Shown here piece after piece: positions 8,430 through 16,228 of a stretch of DNA of 64,000 nucleotides. Origin of the DNA: Stakelama sediminis (GTDB lineage: Bacteria; Pseudomonadota; Alphaproteobacteria; Sphingomonadales; Sphingomonadaceae); NCBI RefSeq assembly GCF_014199335.1, contig NZ_JACIJI010000001.1, forward strand, positions 1,116,001-1,180,000, read 5' to 3'. Every line of letters starts with the position of its first letter. The stretch's first letter is position 1. The notes beneath the pieces were generated by a model that saw nothing but the letters and a program-made list of their open reading frames with translations, was not told where the DNA came from and did no database searches. The position numbers and the translations under genes are program-made.

Positions 8430-10829
8430 TCAATGCGGTCGCGACATGGACGGGGGCGCATCCGCGGGTTTCGCCCCCCATGCCTTGTTCGGTTTTGGCC
8501 CCATGACAAAGACGAACTTTCCGCCGTTTCTGATATCGTCATGGCTGAACCACGGCTTGTTCCAGGGCCGGCCGTTCAGCGTGGCCGACTGGATGTACGG
8601 GTTCGTCGGCGAATTGTTCTTCGCCTCCACTTCCAGCGTCCGGCCGTTACCCAGTTGCATCTTCACGTCGTCAAAGACCGGGCTGCCGATGATATAATCG
8701 GGGCTGGACGGGTCGACGGGATAAAAGCCCATTGCGCTGAAAACATACCAGGAGGAAGTCGCCCCCTGATCGTCCATGCCGGGATAGGCATAGCCCGATG
8801 CGTCGCTGCCATAGGTTTCCGCCAGAATCCGGCGTGTCAGCTGCTGGGTTTTCCACGGCTCGCCGCCCCAGTCATAATAATAGGCCACCTGTTGGTCGGG
8901 CTGGTTGCCCTGCACATATTGCCCGATCAGCCCGGTACAATCGCGGCAAATCCCCTTCGCGGTATAAGGCGTGGTGAAGAACTGATCGAGCTTCGCGTCG
9001 AATTTCGCCCGCCCGCCCAGCAGGTTCATCAACCCCTGCACGTCATGCGGAACCAGCCACAGCGTCGACCAGCCCGACGCCTCCTTCATCATGAAATTAT
9101 AATAGGGCTCCTGCGGATCGAACGGCGAAATCCATTTCCCGTCGGCGGTACGCCCGCGCACGAACCCGATCGATGTGTCGAATACATTGCGATAATTATG
9201 CGCTCGTTTCAGGAACATGGCATAATCGTCCATCTTCCCGAGCCGCCTGGCATATTGTGCCATCGCATGATCGTCCCAGGCATATTCCAGCGTGGTCGCC
9301 GCGCCTGCCTTGCCGCCTGCATAAGGCGGGCTGGGATTGCCGTTGGGAATGACATCCGAAATCCAGCCCTGTTTCTGATATTCGGCGAGATAATGGCGCG
9401 GACCCGCGGGATCGGTCGCGTTCTTGCGCAGATACTCGTACACCGCCTTATAGTCGAAGGGGATGCCGCGTTCCCACGCGCCCAGATACATGAACACGGC
9501 ATTGTCACCGTGGAACGACGTGTTCATGAACCCCTTTTCGCGCGCCATATCGAACTCGGACGCCATGACGTTGCGCATCAATTCCGGCTGAAGCAGCTCC
9601 AGCAGCACAATCTGGTTACGCCCGGTATCCCAGAACGGCACCGGGCTGTAGCGGTCATGCGTCGCGGTCTGCACCTTGCCGTTGCTGTCGGTGAATTTCT
9701 CTCCCTTCGCCGCGATCAGCCGGGGTGAGGAAAAGGACTGCAACAGGGTCGAATAAAACAGCATCCGTTGTTTCGGTGTACCACCGGTCACCTGCACCCG
9801 GTCCAGCAGCTTCGCCCATTGGTCGCGCGCGGCGGCGTGGACGCGGTCGAAATTCCAGCCTGCCAGTTCACCCTTCAACCGCGCCTCGGCCTGCGCATAG
9901 CTGGTGCCGTGCGCGATCTTCATCAGCACCTGTTCGCCATCGGTCGTGCGAAAGGTCACATAGGCACCGGCATAACTGCCCGACATGGTGCGCTGGCCGG
10001 GTTCCACATCCTTACTGCCGATGCCCCAGCCGGCATCGTTTCCCGGTGCTTTGCGGAACGTACCCACCTTGTCGAACGGTTTCGAAAATTCGGCGACGAA
10101 ATAGGAACCGTCAATCGCCCCGCTGTCGGCGGAGCGGCCGCGGATGGTGCGGTCCCCCACCACCTCGACCATGCCGCCATGCGCGGGGAAATTGACCAGC
10201 ACGTTGGAACGCGGACTTGCCGGAAAGGTGAAGCGCATCAGGCTCGCCCATTGCGTCGCCGTCAGCTCGACCTTTGTTTTGAACGTGTTGAGATAGACCG
10301 AATAATAGCCCGGCGACGCCTTTTCACGCGACTTGTCGTACCAGGATTCGCGATAGGCGGGCGGCGCCGACCAGTCGCCGACAACCGGCTGGATAATCGG
10401 CTCGGCATTGCCGCCATAGGTGGCGCCACCGCCACCGGAAAAGCCCAGCATCGTCGGATTGGTGTAATAATAGGGCGTCGGCACGCCGTTCGGATAAGAT
10501 AGCGCGATATTGTTGTTGATCGGCGCTGCCTCGACCGAGGAATGCGGCAGGCGCGCGCCCGGCGAGGTCTGTCCGGTATATACCGGCTCACCGGGCGGCG
10601 GGGCGTTGCCGATCACCGATTGCTTGTCCAGCGGCGCGGTGCCGACCAGCGGATTGGCCAGGTCAACAGGAGAGACGGCGGCATTGCCTCGCCCGCCGTC
10701 CTGCGCTGAGGCAGACGCCAGTGCCAGTCCCAGCGAAAGCAGGAAAAAGGGCGGTAAGAACCGGGTGCATGCCCTAACCGGACCCGGCATGCGGCGTGCT
10801 GTTTTGGCGGTGAAAATGCCCTGCATCAT
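8430..10829 (-). CDS. Divergent GH92-family glycosidase
   Basis: 799 residues from ATG 10829 (an adjacent ATG at 10826 is equally usable), with GGAGGGG upstream and a signal peptide ending near ASA-Q. GH92 hallmarks are present: FTFPASPRSNVL, VPFWDTGRNQ, EYAWDDHAMAQYAR and KEASGWSTLWLVPHD, whose Glu583 aligns with the catalytic acid. Two blocks differ from the usual pattern. GNEPSHH reads GNQPDQQ (Gln643), and NDDxGQMSAW reads MDDQGATSSW (Asp686-687 kept). The N-terminal region also carries an insertion rich in Pro/Gly. Retained acids argue for an active enzyme with altered subsite contacts. It is 112 bases downstream of an MFS transporter gene and has its own promoter-operator. Confidence 0.85.
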   Translation of the reverse strand: MMQGIFTAKTARRMPGPVRACTRFLPPFFLLSLGLALASASAQDGGRGNAAVSPVDLANPLVGTAPLDKQSVIGNAPPPGEPVYTGQTSPGARLPHSSVEAAPINNNIALSYPNGVPTPYYYTNPTMLGFSGGGGATYGGNAEPIIQPVVGDWSAPPAYRESWYDKSREKASPGYYSVYLNTFKTKVELTATQWASLMRFTFPASPRSNVLVNFPAHGGMVEVVGDRTIRGRSADSGAIDGSYFVAEFSKPFDKVGTFRKAPGNDAGWGIGSKDVEPGQRTMSGSYAGAYVTFRTTDGEQVLMKIAHGTSYAQAEARLKGELAGWNFDRVHAAARDQWAKLLDRVQVTGGTPKQRMLFYSTLLQSFSSPRLIAAKGEKFTDSNGKVQTATHDRYSPVPFWDTGRNQIVLLELLQPELMRNVMASEFDMAREKGFMNTSFHGDNAVFMYLGAWERGIPFDYKAVYEYLRKNATDPAGPRHYLAEYQKQGWISDVIPNGNPSPPYAGGKAGAATTLEYAWDDHAMAQYARRLGKMDDYAMFLKRAHNYRNVFDTSIGFVRGRTADGKWISPFDPQEPYYNFMMKEASGWSTLWLVPHDVQGLMNLLGGRAKFDAKLDQFFTTPYTAKGICRDCTGLIGQYVQGNQPDQQVAYYYDWGGEPWKTQQLTRRILAETYGSDASGYAYPGMDDQGATSSWYVFSAMGFYPVDPSSPDYIIGSPVFDDVKMQLGNGRTLEVEAKNNSPTNPYIQSATLNGRPWNKPWFSHDDIRNGGKFVFVMGPKPNKAWGAKPADAPPSMSRPH

Positions 10830-10856
10830 TAGCCCCTCCCTGTTTTTTATGGCAGC

Positions 10857-10888
10857 ATCGTTAAATAAACCAATTTGTTTGTCAAATT
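10857..10888 (-). promoter_or_regulatory. Promoter with overlapping inverted-repeat operator before GH92
   Basis: On the minus strand TTGACA (10880-10885) forms a consensus -35. A weak -10 (TAACGA or AACGAT) lies 16-17 bases on. A perfect inverted repeat AATTTG-N5-CAAATT (10872-10888) covers the -35, the classic position for a repressor. It shares CAATTTG with the control regions near 6204 and 16209. The ROK regulator encoded at 14718-15962 is the obvious candidate ligand, by proximity only. Confidence 0.55.
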
Positions 10889-10941
10889 TATCCGGGCATA
10901 TTATCTCTGCATTCGCCCGGGCAGCGGCACTGAATGCGGCT

Positions 10942-12204
10942 TCAGTGCGGGGATACTTCCGCCAAGTCACTCTGCGTTACGGGGGAACGCGCGGCACGCC
11001 AGCCGAACAATCCAATAATGCCGTAGCAGATCATGGGTACGAAAAAGGCGGTGAAGCGGCTGCCGCTGGCATCGGCCACCTGCGCGAAAATAAGGGGTAC
11101 CAGCGCGCCACCGACAATCGCCATGCACAACAATCCTGATGTGGCCGATGAGGAAGCACTCGACCGTTCGATCGTCAGCGAGAAGATCACCGGGAACATG
11201 ATCGAATTAAACAGGCCGACCGAAATCGCCAATATTCCTGCCGCCGGTCCGGTGATCTGGCTGATCGTCAGGCACAGCAGCGCCGCCACGCTTGCCGCAC
11301 CGGTCAGCAGCGGCCCTGCAGGCAGTTTGTACAGCAATCCCGATCCCACGAACCGGCCGATCATCGCGCCCAGCCAGTACAGGCTGACGAGACTGCCCGC
11401 CTTGACCGCGGTGACCGCAAGGACGTCGGGCTGTTCCAGAAAGTTCACCATCGTGCTGCCGATTGTCACTTCCGCACCGACATAGACGAAGATCGACAGC
11501 GCACCCGCCAGTGCCCATGGCGAGGAAAAGGCGCTGGCGATCGACGTACCGGCTTCGACAGACGGGGCGGCTGCGGTAATGCGATGGCGAACGCGGTAGA
11601 GAAACAGCGCCAGGATGCCGATAACCACCGCAATGAAGATATAGGCAATGTCGATCCGTCCCAGCGAATAGGCGATCTTCGCCTCCGTTACCGGCCCGCC
11701 GTCGAACAAGCCGCCCTGCAGCAGCGTCTGGGCAGCAAGGATCGGGGCGACCACGGTACCCAGCGAATTGAACGCCTGGCTCAGCACGAGACGGAAATGC
11801 GACCGTTCGGGTTTTCCCAGCGATGCAGAGAGCGGGTTTGCGGCCACCTGCAGCAGAGTAATTCCCGATGCGATGACGAACAGGCCGACCAGCACCAGCG
11901 GATAGGCACGGACGAAGGTCGCCAGCGGCATCAGCAGACAGCCGAGAATCATCGTCGCCAGCGCCGCGATGATGGAATTGGCTGCACCCAGCCGCCCCAT
12001 GATCGCCGCCGCGGGCAGCGACACGATGCCATACGCCATGAAGAACGCGAATTGCGTCAGGAAACTCTCGGTATCGGTCAGCGAAAAGATCGCCTTCACC
12101 GCCGGAATCAGGATGTCGTTGACCGCCGTCACCGCTCCCCAGATAAAGAACAGCATGGTGACATAGGCGAATGTCCAGCCGGTGCCGGTCCGATTATCCT
12201 GCAT
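10942..12204 (-). CDS. MFS sugar permease, FucP/GluP-like
   Basis: 420 residues with about twelve hydrophobic segments. The opening (TFAYVTMLFFIWGAVTAVND, an AFFMAYGIVSLPAA segment) and the AANPLSASLGKPERSHFRL block are characteristic of the FucP/GluP branch of the major facilitator superfamily, which moves fucose, glucose, galactose or mannose by proton symport across the inner membrane. GGAAGAG precedes the ATG. It follows manA by 66 bases on the same strand and precedes a GH92 gene, so it most likely imports the monosaccharide, probably mannose, released in the periplasm. Specificity is inferred from neighbours. Confidence 0.85.
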   Translation of the reverse strand: MQDNRTGTGWTFAYVTMLFFIWGAVTAVNDILIPAVKAIFSLTDTESFLTQFAFFMAYGIVSLPAAAIMGRLGAANSIIAALATMILGCLLMPLATFVRAYPLVLVGLFVIASGITLLQVAANPLSASLGKPERSHFRLVLSQAFNSLGTVVAPILAAQTLLQGGLFDGGPVTEAKIAYSLGRIDIAYIFIAVVIGILALFLYRVRHRITAAAPSVEAGTSIASAFSSPWALAGALSIFVYVGAEVTIGSTMVNFLEQPDVLAVTAVKAGSLVSLYWLGAMIGRFVGSGLLYKLPAGPLLTGAASVAALLCLTISQITGPAAGILAISVGLFNSIMFPVIFSLTIERSSASSSATSGLLCMAIVGGALVPLIFAQVADASGSRFTAFFVPMICYGIIGLFGWRAARSPVTQSDLAEVSPH

Positions 12205-12240
12205 TGTCTTTCTCTTCCTGTCCTCGCTGCGACAAGCGCC

Positions 12241-12261
12241 GACGCCCGATGCGCAGGCGTC
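12241..12261. other. Small inverted repeat between manA and permease gene
   Basis: GACGCC (12241-12246) and GGCGTC (12256-12261) form a perfect 6-bp stem with a 9-base loop in the manA-permease gap. There is no T-tract, so it is more likely an intercistronic mRNA structure than a terminator. Confidence 0.35.
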
Positions 12262-12270
12262 TCCATTGAC

Positions 12271-13104
12271 TCAGATTGTGTTGTTACGTCGGGTTCCGGG
12301 ATAGGCGAGCAACAGGTCGCAGCCCGCCTCTCCTTCCAGTTGCACCCGTCCCTCGAGCAAAAGGCATTGGCCTGCGTGAAAGTTCAGGTCATCCGCCTGC
12401 CCTTTTCCAGCAATCGGGATCAGCCAGCCGCTGGCCCCCTCCGGATGCGTCAGCGTGCGGCTGCCCGAACCCAGCCTTTCGAGCACGAATTTCGGTCCCT
12501 CGACAAGGATGCTGCGCCCCTGTGCTATCCGTCCCGGCGCTGCTTGCGGGGTGTAGGGCCGGGCGTCGGCCACCGCTATCCCGTCGTCGAGATGCAGCTC
12601 GCGCGGTCGCCCGTAATCGTAGAGCCGATAGGTGGTTTCCGAATTCTGCTGCACCTCGATCAGGGTAATGCCCTTGCCGATCGCATGGACGGTACCGGAC
12701 GCTGAATAGAAAAAATCGCCTGCCCGGACCGGCTTCCAGTCGAGCAGATCTTCGATACTGCCGTCCAGCGCCGCCGATCGCAGCGTTTCCCTGTCGACCG
12801 ATTGTTTCGTTCCCAGCGCAATCGTCGAATCCGCGTCCGCATCGAGGATCAGCCAGCATTCATCCTTACCCCGCGGGAGGCCGCGCGCGCGCGCCTGTGC
12901 ATCGTCGGGGTGCACCTGCACCGACAACCGCTCGCTGGTGAAGAGATATTTGATGAGCAGATCGGGCGCTGCATCGCCGGGGGCCTGAAACCATATCTCG
13001 CCAATCGGCGCACCGTCAGCAGGGGCCTCGGCGAACGCACCCCATAGCTGATGACGCCCCCAGGGCTTTTCGACACGATGGGTCGCCAGACGCGTTGCAG
13101 GCAA
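12271..13104 (-). CDS. manA: Type I mannose-6-phosphate isomerase
   Basis: Interconverts mannose 6-phosphate and fructose 6-phosphate in the cytoplasm, feeding mannose into glycolysis. The start is taken as TTG at 13104 because GGGAGG sits five bases upstream and the protein then begins just before the conserved VEKPWG motif; no good ribosome site precedes the longer option. This gives 277 residues, the short bacterial form. The four zinc ligands of type I isomerases are visible: Gln63 and His65 in SVQVHPDD, Glu82 in GKDECW and His140 in SGTVHAIG. It heads the minus-strand unit with the permease and is divergent from a second sugar transporter. A kinase for free mannose is not in the window. 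Confidence 0.9.
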   Translation of the reverse strand: MPATRLATHRVEKPWGRHQLWGAFAEAPADGAPIGEIWFQAPGDAAPDLLIKYLFTSERLSVQVHPDDAQARARGLPRGKDECWLILDADADSTIALGTKQSVDRETLRSAALDGSIEDLLDWKPVRAGDFFYSASGTVHAIGKGITLIEVQQNSETTYRLYDYGRPRELHLDDGIAVADARPYTPQAAPGRIAQGRSILVEGPKFVLERLGSGSRTLTHPEGASGWLIPIAGKGQADDLNFHAGQCLLLEGRVQLEGEAGCDLLLAYPGTRRNNTI

Positions 13105-13323
13105 GTTTTCCTCCCGGTTCGTCCGCCGGTTGTTTCCGCGCGGTTCATATCGAGGCACCGTCACCGGTTCCGGTGCAGCGCATTCTATCAACCCGAAGCC
13201 TGCCGCCCGGTCGCAAAAACGTCAAGATAATAACGAAATTTAATTTATTTGTTCTTTTGTCGCATGTCTGGCATTTGCAACCCATAGAAAAACATATCGC
13301 AAAGCGATCTGCCGGAGAGAAAC
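13105..13323. promoter_or_regulatory. Divergent promoter region between manA and sugar porter
   Basis: 219 bases between divergent starts. An AT-rich core at 13226-13262 (including TTATTTGTTC and TTTTGTCG) stands out from the GC-rich surroundings and partly resembles the inverted-repeat operators elsewhere in the locus, but no perfect repeat is present. GGAGAG before 13324 serves the plus-strand transporter. The region 13105-13225 is GC-rich with nothing else recognisable. Confidence 0.4.
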
Positions 13324-14697
13324 ATGCGCGGGGCAACGGATCAGGAGAGGGATTCCGCCCGAAAGGGACAAAGCACGCGGAACAATGGCACGATACTGGC
13401 CGCTGCCATCGGAACGGCGGCGCTTGCCGGCTTGCTGTTCGGATTCGACACCGCCGTTATCGCAGGCGTTACCGGCGATCTGACTCGCTTGTTCGCCCTC
13501 ACTCCCGAAACGCTGGGTGTCACGGTTTCGGCAGCGCTCTGGGGAACATTGATCGGCGCACTATCGGCAGGAAAGCCCGGCGACTCCTTTGGCAGTCGCA
13601 ACAGCCTGCGCGTCCTCGCCGCCTTTTATTTCGTCGCAGGGCTGGGTTGCGCGCTGGTATCGAACTGGTCGGCATTTCTGGTGTTCCGTTTTATCTGCGG
13701 CCTTGCGATCGGTGGCTCTTCAGTGCTGGCACCGGTCTATATCGCTGAAATCGCACCGGCGCGGCATCGCGGGCTGCTGGTCGGCCTGTTCCAGTTGATG
13801 ATCGTGATCGGCATTCTGGTTGCATATCTCAGCAATGCCGCCATCGCCGGGCTGATCGGCGACGCCACGGCGTGGCGATGGAAACTGGGCGTCACCGCCG
13901 CACCCGCGCTAATCTTTTTCATCCTGTTGTTCGCCATTCCCGACAGCCCGCGCTGGCTAATGACCAGGGGGCGGCGCGACGAAGCCGATGATGCCCTTGC
14001 CCGGATCGGGTTGACGCCTGAAGCGGCAGCGGCGGAACTCCACCGCATCGAACAGGCGCTGCAACGCGATCCCGCCGATGAGAAACTGTCCTGGCATCGT
14101 CATCGCAAACCGATTCTGCTCGCCATATCGGTGGCGATGTTCAATCAGCTCGCGGGCATCAACGCCGTTCTCTACTATCTCAACGACATCTTCGCGCGCG
14201 CCGGCTCGCTTTCGCCGGACCGTCAGGCGATCCTGATCGGCATCGCCAATCTGGTCTTCACGCTTGTCGGCATGGCACTGATCGACCGGCTGGGACGCAA
14301 GACCCTGTTGCTGATCGGGGCCACGGGGATGGTCCTTTGCCTTGGTGCTGCTGCGGCCGTGCTGTTCGGTGCCATCGCAAACGCCGTGATGCTGCCGGCA
14401 TTGATCGGTTTCATCGCTTTTTTCGCGACCAGTCAGGGCGCTGTGATCTGGGTCTATATCTCGGAAATATTTCCTACCCCGATCCGCGCACGCGGCAGTG
14501 CGCTGGGCGCCGGTACGCACTGGCTGATGAATGCGCTGATCGCAGGAGTCTTCCCGGTGCTGGTGGCGTGGTCGCCGGGTGCCCCCTTTGCCATTTTCGC
14601 AGCCGCCATGGTCGTACAACTGCTGGTCGTTGCCACCTTTTTCCCCGAAACGCGCGGCGTCGATCTGGATCTCATGGCAGAGCGGATGACGGCATAG
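13324..14697 (+). CDS. MFS sugar porter, XylE/GalP-like
   Basis: 457 residues with twelve predicted membrane segments after a polar N-terminus of about 25 residues. Sugar-porter signatures are present in order: LLFGFDTAVIAG, RFICGLAIGGSSVLAPVYIAEIAP, PDSPRWLM, FNQLAGINAVLYY, DRLGRKTLL and FFPETRGV. The first cytoplasmic loop reads GKPGDSFGSR, a weakened D-R-x-G-R-R motif. Members import hexoses or pentoses with protons. Transcribed divergently from manA and convergent with the ROK regulator 20 bases downstream, it is probably a second hexose importer of the mannan locus. Which sugar it prefers relative to the FucP-like permease cannot be told. Confidence 0.88.
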   Translation: MRGATDQERDSARKGQSTRNNGTILAAAIGTAALAGLLFGFDTAVIAGVTGDLTRLFALTPETLGVTVSAALWGTLIGALSAGKPGDSFGSRNSLRVLAAFYFVAGLGCALVSNWSAFLVFRFICGLAIGGSSVLAPVYIAEIAPARHRGLLVGLFQLMIVIGILVAYLSNAAIAGLIGDATAWRWKLGVTAAPALIFFILLFAIPDSPRWLMTRGRRDEADDALARIGLTPEAAAAELHRIEQALQRDPADEKLSWHRHRKPILLAISVAMFNQLAGINAVLYYLNDIFARAGSLSPDRQAILIGIANLVFTLVGMALIDRLGRKTLLLIGATGMVLCLGAAAAVLFGAIANAVMLPALIGFIAFFATSQGAVIWVYISEIFPTPIRARGSALGAGTHWLMNALIAGVFPVLVAWSPGAPFAIFAAAMVVQLLVVATFFPETRGVDLDLMAERMTA

Positions 14698-14717
14698 CTG
14701 TTTTCGTCCTGCTGCAG

Positions 14718-15962
14718 TTAACGCCCCGCCTGCATCAGGATCGATTCCGACGGCAGAACCGTGTCCAGAAACGGGATGATCGCAGCGCCGATAGCCGACG
14801 CATCATCCGCCGTTTCGCCGCGCCGGACCGGTGCGATCGCGGGCAGACTGAACGTCGCCATCCTGTCGTTCAGCCGCTCGACCAGTGCATCGGCCAGCCT
14901 GCCCGGCAACCGGCCGCCGATCACGATCGCCGAAGGGTTGATCAGACAATTCACGGCAATCAGCGGCTGCACGAGCGCCGCTGCCGCATCATCCAGCCAT
15001 TCTTCGATGATTGCCATCTTCTCCGGCGAACTGTCGTTCAGCAGGGCACTGGGCCGCTCAACCGCATGGCCCGCTGCTTCCAGCCGCGCGTAAATTGCCG
15101 AAAGCGACACGGTATCCTGCACATTCGCCCCTGCGCCGCGTGCAGGGTCCGGCATTGCCCAGATTTCACCCGAACGCGAATCCGCGCCACGCACATAGGT
15201 TCGGTCGATGACCAGCCCCCCGCCCAGACCTGCACTGATCAGCAAATAGAAAAAGCTGGGCAATTCAATCCCATTGCCCAGATTGGCCTCGCCCAAAGCA
15301 GCCGACGCCGCATCATTATCGGCATAGAGCGGCCAGGGCATAACCTCATGCAGCAATTCCCTCAGATCGATCCCGTTCCAGGCATCATATTCCTGCGGTC
15401 GATGCGGCAAAGAAATTTGCCCCAGATCGTCGGGAAGCGCGACCCCGACACCGAGAATACGGCTTCGGTCGAGTCCCCCTTCCTCAAGCAATTGCGGCAA
15501 TACCTTGCGAATATATTCTGCAACCGTACCGGGAAGGGCAAAGGCGATCTCACAGGACTGGCGGCTGCGGATTTTTCCGGCGAGGTCGAGCGCGATAAGC
15601 GTGATATGGTCGCGGTCGATATTCAGCCCGATCGAAAACGCACCATCGGGATTGATGACGATCCGCATCGCCGGCTGACCCCGCCTGCCCTGCAACCGCC
15701 CCGCAGGTTTGATCAGGCCGAGGTCCATCAGGCGTTTGGTAATATTGGCGATAGTCGGCGACGTCAGACCCGTCACCCGCGCCAGTTCGCTGCGCGTCGT
15801 TTCTTCGGCAAGACGAATTGCCTGCAACACGATCCGCTGGTTGTAATCGCCAGCACGTTCAAGGTTGGTACCGGACAGACTCAGCGTCAGTCGAGCGTCT
15901 CTGGCGTCCCTGCCGTTTAAGGCCGGTTGTATGGTATCATAGCCGGGAAGCTTGAACGTCAT
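14718..15962 (-). CDS. ROK-family transcriptional regulator
   Basis: 414 residues from ATG 15962 (GGAG nine bases upstream; a TTG ten codons earlier is possible). An N-terminal winged helix-turn-helix (RSELARVTGLTSPTIANITKRL) precedes a ROK sugar-kinase-like domain with ADNDAASAALGE and ISAGLGGGLVIDR. The Cys-x-Cys-Gly-x2-Gly-Cys zinc motif usual in ROK proteins is absent; the equivalent stretch reads SGEIWAMPDP. ROK regulators such as XylR, NagC and Mlc are repressors relieved by sugar or sugar phosphate. Lying between a sugar transporter and a divergent GH92 gene, it is the likely local regulator of the locus and could bind the AT-rich inverted repeats. Its effector is unknown. Confidence 0.88.
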   Translation of the reverse strand: MTFKLPGYDTIQPALNGRDARDARLTLSLSGTNLERAGDYNQRIVLQAIRLAEETTRSELARVTGLTSPTIANITKRLMDLGLIKPAGRLQGRRGQPAMRIVINPDGAFSIGLNIDRDHITLIALDLAGKIRSRQSCEIAFALPGTVAEYIRKVLPQLLEEGGLDRSRILGVGVALPDDLGQISLPHRPQEYDAWNGIDLRELLHEVMPWPLYADNDAASAALGEANLGNGIELPSFFYLLISAGLGGGLVIDRTYVRGADSRSGEIWAMPDPARGAGANVQDTVSLSAIYARLEAAGHAVERPSALLNDSSPEKMAIIEEWLDDAAAALVQPLIAVNCLINPSAIVIGGRLPGRLADALVERLNDRMATFSLPAIAPVRRGETADDASAIGAAIIPFLDTVLPSESILMQAGR

Positions 15963-16228
15963 ATAGGCCGATCTCCGACTTTGATACCGCAACCAATCCC
16001 CGTCAGCCCGCGTTTCCGGTTAAAACATCATCAAGGCAAGAGATTTAATAACTCAACTTTCATAAAGCGGATCAATTTAAGGCTGTCAATGCTCCGGCCG
16101 CGATCAGATGAGCACATTTCCCCTCTCTGAAGGACAAAGGTTCCAACGCCCGACGCATGCGACGCGCCCTGCCCTGCCAAGACAGAATTGCGCTTTCATT
16201 TATATAATCAATTTGCTTTGATAGGATT
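15963..16228. promoter_or_regulatory. Divergent control region of ROK regulator and GH92
   Basis: 266 bases. For the plus-strand GH92 gene a perfect -10 TATAAT (16203-16208) has an AAGACA -35 candidate 18 bases upstream (16179-16184). An inverted repeat ATCAA-N6-TTGAT (16207-16222) starts inside the -10 and ends seven bases before the GH92 ATG, overlapping transcription start and ribosome site. It includes CAATTTG, as at 6204 and 10871. A second AT-rich patch at 16038-16085 faces the regulator gene. The rest shows nothing distinctive. Confidence 0.55.

Noticed and set aside
14337..15920. Plus-strand ORF of 527 codons across the ROK gene
   Set aside because: Lies opposite the regulator and shifted within the sugar porter; no family features.
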